A stretch of DNA of 64,000 bases. Source: Sphingobium sp. B2D3C. GTDB taxonomy: Bacteria; Pseudomonadota; Alphaproteobacteria; Sphingomonadales; Sphingomonadaceae. The translations under genes and the position numbers were made by a program. Every line of letters starts with the position of its first letter. Positions within the stretch are counted from its first letter, which is position 1. Positions 61,480-64,000 of this stretch are shown piece after piece. Location: positions 1,426,001 through 1,490,000 of the forward strand of contig NZ_JAOQOK010000001.1 of the NCBI RefSeq assembly GCF_025961835.1, given 5' to 3'. The notes under the pieces are model-generated. The model was not told the DNA's origin. It saw only the letters and a program-made list of their open reading frames with translations, and made no database searches.

Positions 61480-64000
61480 CTAGAACAGCTTGCGGAAGCT
61501 CAGCCGGACGGTGCGGCCCAGCGGATCGATGAAGGCGGGCTGATAGGCGAAGGGCACCGCGCCATTGCCATCCGTGACGCGCTGGCGTGCATCGAAGACA
61601 TTCTCGACCCCCAGCTGGAGCCGCGCGCCGCGCAGGAACGAGGCTTTCTCGATCAGGCCGGGCATCTGATTGAAGTTCACGAACGCCCGCACGTCCACCT
61701 TGGCCAGCGCACCGAAGCGCAGCTGGCTGGCCGGCAGCCCTGCGGTGCCATTGACGCGCGAGGGGCTGCGCCAGCTGCCGGTCAGCCGCAGACCGTAGCC
61801 GCTCTGCGAGATCCCGGTGCGCAGCTCGATCAGATGCCGCGACGGCCCGCTGGTGTCGCCCAGCGTATCGCCGTCCAGCAGATCAAGCACGGGCAGGCTC
61901 GGGGCCAATTGCGTGGTGTTGGTCAGCGCCCATTCGTGATGGATGGAGAAATCGACACGTCCGCCGCCGCCTGCGCCGCCCCGTCCACCGGGGCCACCGG
62001 GACCAAAGCCGCCCGGCCGGGGACCGGGTCCAGCGCCCGGAGGGGGTCCATCCGCGCCAGGTGGCGTCTCGGCTCCGGCCTGTCCGTCTCTGCCCGGCCG
62101 ATCCGTACCACCCGTCTCCCCGCGCGCGGCCCGCTCGGCCTGCCGCCGCTGGAAGGCAGCCCGCATGGCATCGATCTGGCTCTGCGGGGTGGCAAGGCGC
62201 TTGCTGAAGCTGAAACCCCAACGGAGCACTTCCCGCGTCTGCTCGGCAATGTTGATCGGGCGCAGGTCCACCTGTGTGAGGCGGCCGCTTTCATCGCGCA
62301 GGAACCGCTCCGGGAAAGCGCCGATCGTGTCCGCCGTCACGCCCGGAAAGGCCGACACCCCACCCTGGGTCGCGCGGTGATTGTAGGATATGTCGAACCG
62401 CAGGCGCGGCTCGCGCAGAACCGAGATTTCGGCTCCGAGCCGGAATGTCTTCACCCGCGCCTTGTCGAGATCGGGATTGCCGCCCGTGATCGTCGTCACC
62501 AGCACGGATTCGCCGCGCGCGAAATCGAAGATCGGCACGAAGGGCGTAAAGGTCTGCGCATCGCCGATCTGAGCCACCGTCGCGGCGGAGTCTTCATCGC
62601 TGTAACCGGCCGAGAGGGACAGGAAGCCGAGAGGCGACCAGTTGAGACCCAGCCCGAAGTTCCGCAACGTGCCGGCATCCGAATAATGATCGAGCCCGAG
62701 CGTGGCATTGGCGGACATGCGCCCGATGCCCGACGAGGCGGGCACGAGGGGAATATCCACGGTGAGCGACCCGGTCGCACTGTCCCGTCCAAGGTCGCGA
62801 ACCGAGGGGACCAGATCGCGCTCACGCATATTCTCGATCCGCGTGAGCGCGCCGCCCAGCTTCATCGTGGCCATGACCTCGCCGGCCGGCAACCTGAACA
62901 GCGGCCGGTTATGGATGAAGGTGATGTCCGCCGTGTCCGAGGTGCTGCGTGTGAGGTCCGCAGCGCGCGCGTTGAGAAAGGCGGCATCGATCGGCAGGCT
63001 AGGGTCGGCCGCCGCATCGCCTGCCGCCAGCGCGTCGGCATAATCTGTGAGATCGAACGGGCGGCCCGTGATGACGCGGCTCTCGGCACGCGCATAATTG
63101 GCGGTCAGCGTCCATTGCCCCGTGCTGCGCTCGGCATTGACGGTGAGGCCGACCGTGCCGGTCTGGCTCTTGGAGGCGCGCCCCAGAGCGCTGGCACCCG
63201 CCAGTTGCGGGTAGAACAGCACATCGTCCGCGCCCGGCGCGTAAGGCGTTCCGGCGGGAATCGTCACGCCCGGCAGGGTAAGGCCAACGAGGCTGTCCCG
63301 CCGATTGGTGACCAGCTCGCCGCTCAGTGTCGCCTTGGTGCGTTCGCCCAGAGGGCGGCTATAGCTGGCATTGAGCGTCAGCGTCTCCTGCGCGGCCTGG
63401 AGACTGCGCGCCGGGCTCTCTGCACGGTCCAGCCCGCGATCGCTCTCCAGAATCGGATCGATGCTCTCATGCTCGGCACTGATGTTCACCCGCTGGCTGT
63501 TGCGGATCAGGAAGAGCCCGCCCTCCAGCTCCAGCGAAGCGCCATCGCCCGCGGTCGGCACCCGGCCGTCGACCTCAGCCGTGACCGCGCGGAAGCGCTG
63601 GCGCAAGACGATGTTCATCACCTTCTGGTCGGCGCCGTAACCATAGCGAAGGCCAACCTCTTCCGGCAGGATGTCGATCCGCGCGATGGCTTCGGCCGGC
63701 AGGCGGGCGATCTCGCGGAAGCCGGAAATGCGGTGCCCTTCGAGCAATGTCACCGGCGGCTTTCCGCTCGCGCTCTGCAGCTCAGGACCGAGTTCGGTCA
63801 GCAGGTCGCTGATCGTGCTGACGCCCAGGGCCCGGATGTCCGCTGGGCGCAGCTGCAACTCAGGGGTGGCATTGCCGATGACCGCGCCCCGCTCGCGCTG
63901 ACCGCTGACCACGATCTCCTCGATATCCGTCCCCACGCCCTCATCGAGGTGGGTATCCGCTTCTTGCGCTCCCGCTACGGGCATCAGGGCAAAGGACGAG
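61480..64000 (-). CDS. TonB-dependent receptor (5' end beyond the window)
   Basis: At least 839 residues. The frame is still open at base 64000, where it reads SSFALMPVAGAQEADTHLDE; this is the end of a signal peptide, so the start lies outside. The plug domain follows (IEEIVVSGQRERG, TISDLLTELGPELQ), then a 22-strand-type barrel ending in TVRLSFRKLF with terminal Phe. Between barrel strands, about residues 605-665 counted from 63984, there is a Gly/Pro/Arg/Asp-rich low-complexity loop. Ligand unknown; it may import a large or metal-bound substrate. Confidence 0.9.
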   Translation of the reverse strand, partial: SSFALMPVAGAQEADTHLDEGVGTDIEEIVVSGQRERGAVIGNATPELQLRPADIRALGVSTISDLLTELGPELQSASGKPPVTLLEGHRISGFREIARLPAEAIARIDILPEEVGLRYGYGADQKVMNIVLRQRFRAVTAEVDGRVPTAGDGASLELEGGLFLIRNSQRVNISAEHESIDPILESDRGLDRAESPARSLQAAQETLTLNASYSRPLGERTKATLSGELVTNRRDSLVGLTLPGVTIPAGTPYAPGADDVLFYPQLAGASALGRASKSQTGTVGLTVNAERSTGQWTLTANYARAESRVITGRPFDLTDYADALAAGDAAADPSLPIDAAFLNARAADLTRSTSDTADITFIHNRPLFRLPAGEVMATMKLGGALTRIENMRERDLVPSVRDLGRDSATGSLTVDIPLVPASSGIGRMSANATLGLDHYSDAGTLRNFGLGLNWSPLGFLSLSAGYSDEDSAATVAQIGDAQTFTPFVPIFDFARGESVLVTTITGGNPDLDKARVKTFRLGAEISVLREPRLRFDISYNHRATQGGVSAFPGVTADTIGAFPERFLRDESGRLTQVDLRPINIAEQTREVLRWGFSFSKRLATPQSQIDAMRAAFQRRQAERAARGETGGTDRPGRDGQAGAETPPGADGPPPGAGPGPRPGGFGPGGPGGRGGAGGGGRVDFSIHHEWALTNTTQLAPSLPVLDLLDGDTLGDTSGPSRHLIELRTGISQSGYGLRLTGSWRSPSRVNGTAGLPASQLRFGALAKVDVRAFVNFNQMPGLIEKASFLRGARLQLGVENVFDARQRVTDGNGAVPFAYQPAFIDPLGRTVRLSFRKLF

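Overview
The window is chromosomal, GC-rich alphaproteobacterial DNA and looks like a sphingomonad (order Sphingomonadales; genus not resolved). The signs are a CcrM-type GANTC methyltransferase, a DivL-type pseudo-kinase with tyrosine at the histidine position, the exosortase-linked PrsK/PrsR pair with a PEPxxWA-CTERM protein, a LigK-type aldolase close to those of lignin-degrading sphingomonads, AmgK/MurU cell-wall recycling and a large TonB-dependent receptor. Coding density is high. I saw no tRNA, rRNA, CRISPR array, insertion sequence or prophage. The first gene (egtB) and the last (TonB receptor) run off the window.

1-6.2 kb: an ergothioneine gene coupled to a DUF2171 gene, then an aldehyde dehydrogenase-ligK operon transcribed away from a GMC oxidoreductase, followed by a secreted ceramidase-fold protein that lacks the ceramidase nucleophile. 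This block looks catabolic. 6.2-11.1 kb: an EF-hand protein and a squalene/phytoene-synthase-like gene, then three Tad-pilus-type surface genes: a VWA protein split by a long Asn/Ser/Thr-rich insertion and two TadE-like proteins with calcium-loop-like segments. 11.1-21.1 kb: housekeeping genes on the minus strand: a Gfo/Idh oxidoreductase, folP, ccrM with an exceptionally dense cluster of its own GANTC sites upstream, a Mn/Ca exporter behind a yybP-ykoY manganese riboswitch, rnhB, a thiD-VOC fusion, a DksA-like zinc finger, a DUF1272 protein, glmM and a peptide transporter.

21.3-33.3 kb: a mixed region with a nitroreductase, a short GntR regulator, a glycine-zipper protein, the prsK-prsR two-component system, an M20 amidohydrolase, a HAD phosphatase, rmuC, a YbjN protein, a PA0069-type radical SAM protein and a PEPxxWA-CTERM protein. 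It includes a short AT-richer patch with a small membrane protein. 33.4-44.9 kb: dnaE, a Yip1 protein, an SDR, lolD-lolC, a 589-bp non-coding stretch with strong RNA structure that ends in a heat-shock promoter and a ROSE-like thermometer for an Hsp20 gene, a TonB-C protein, argJ and an inositol-monophosphatase-like gene.

45-59.4 kb: a long minus-strand series, divL-tsaE-amgK-murU-addB-addA-trxA, with stop-start overlaps at most junctions. It joins cell-cycle control, tRNA modification, MurNAc recycling and double-strand break repair. Behind it lies korA-korB (2-oxoacid:ferredoxin oxidoreductase). 59.5-64 kb: rppH, a small membrane protein, an NTF2-like gene coupled to a GNAT gene, and the TonB-dependent receptor.
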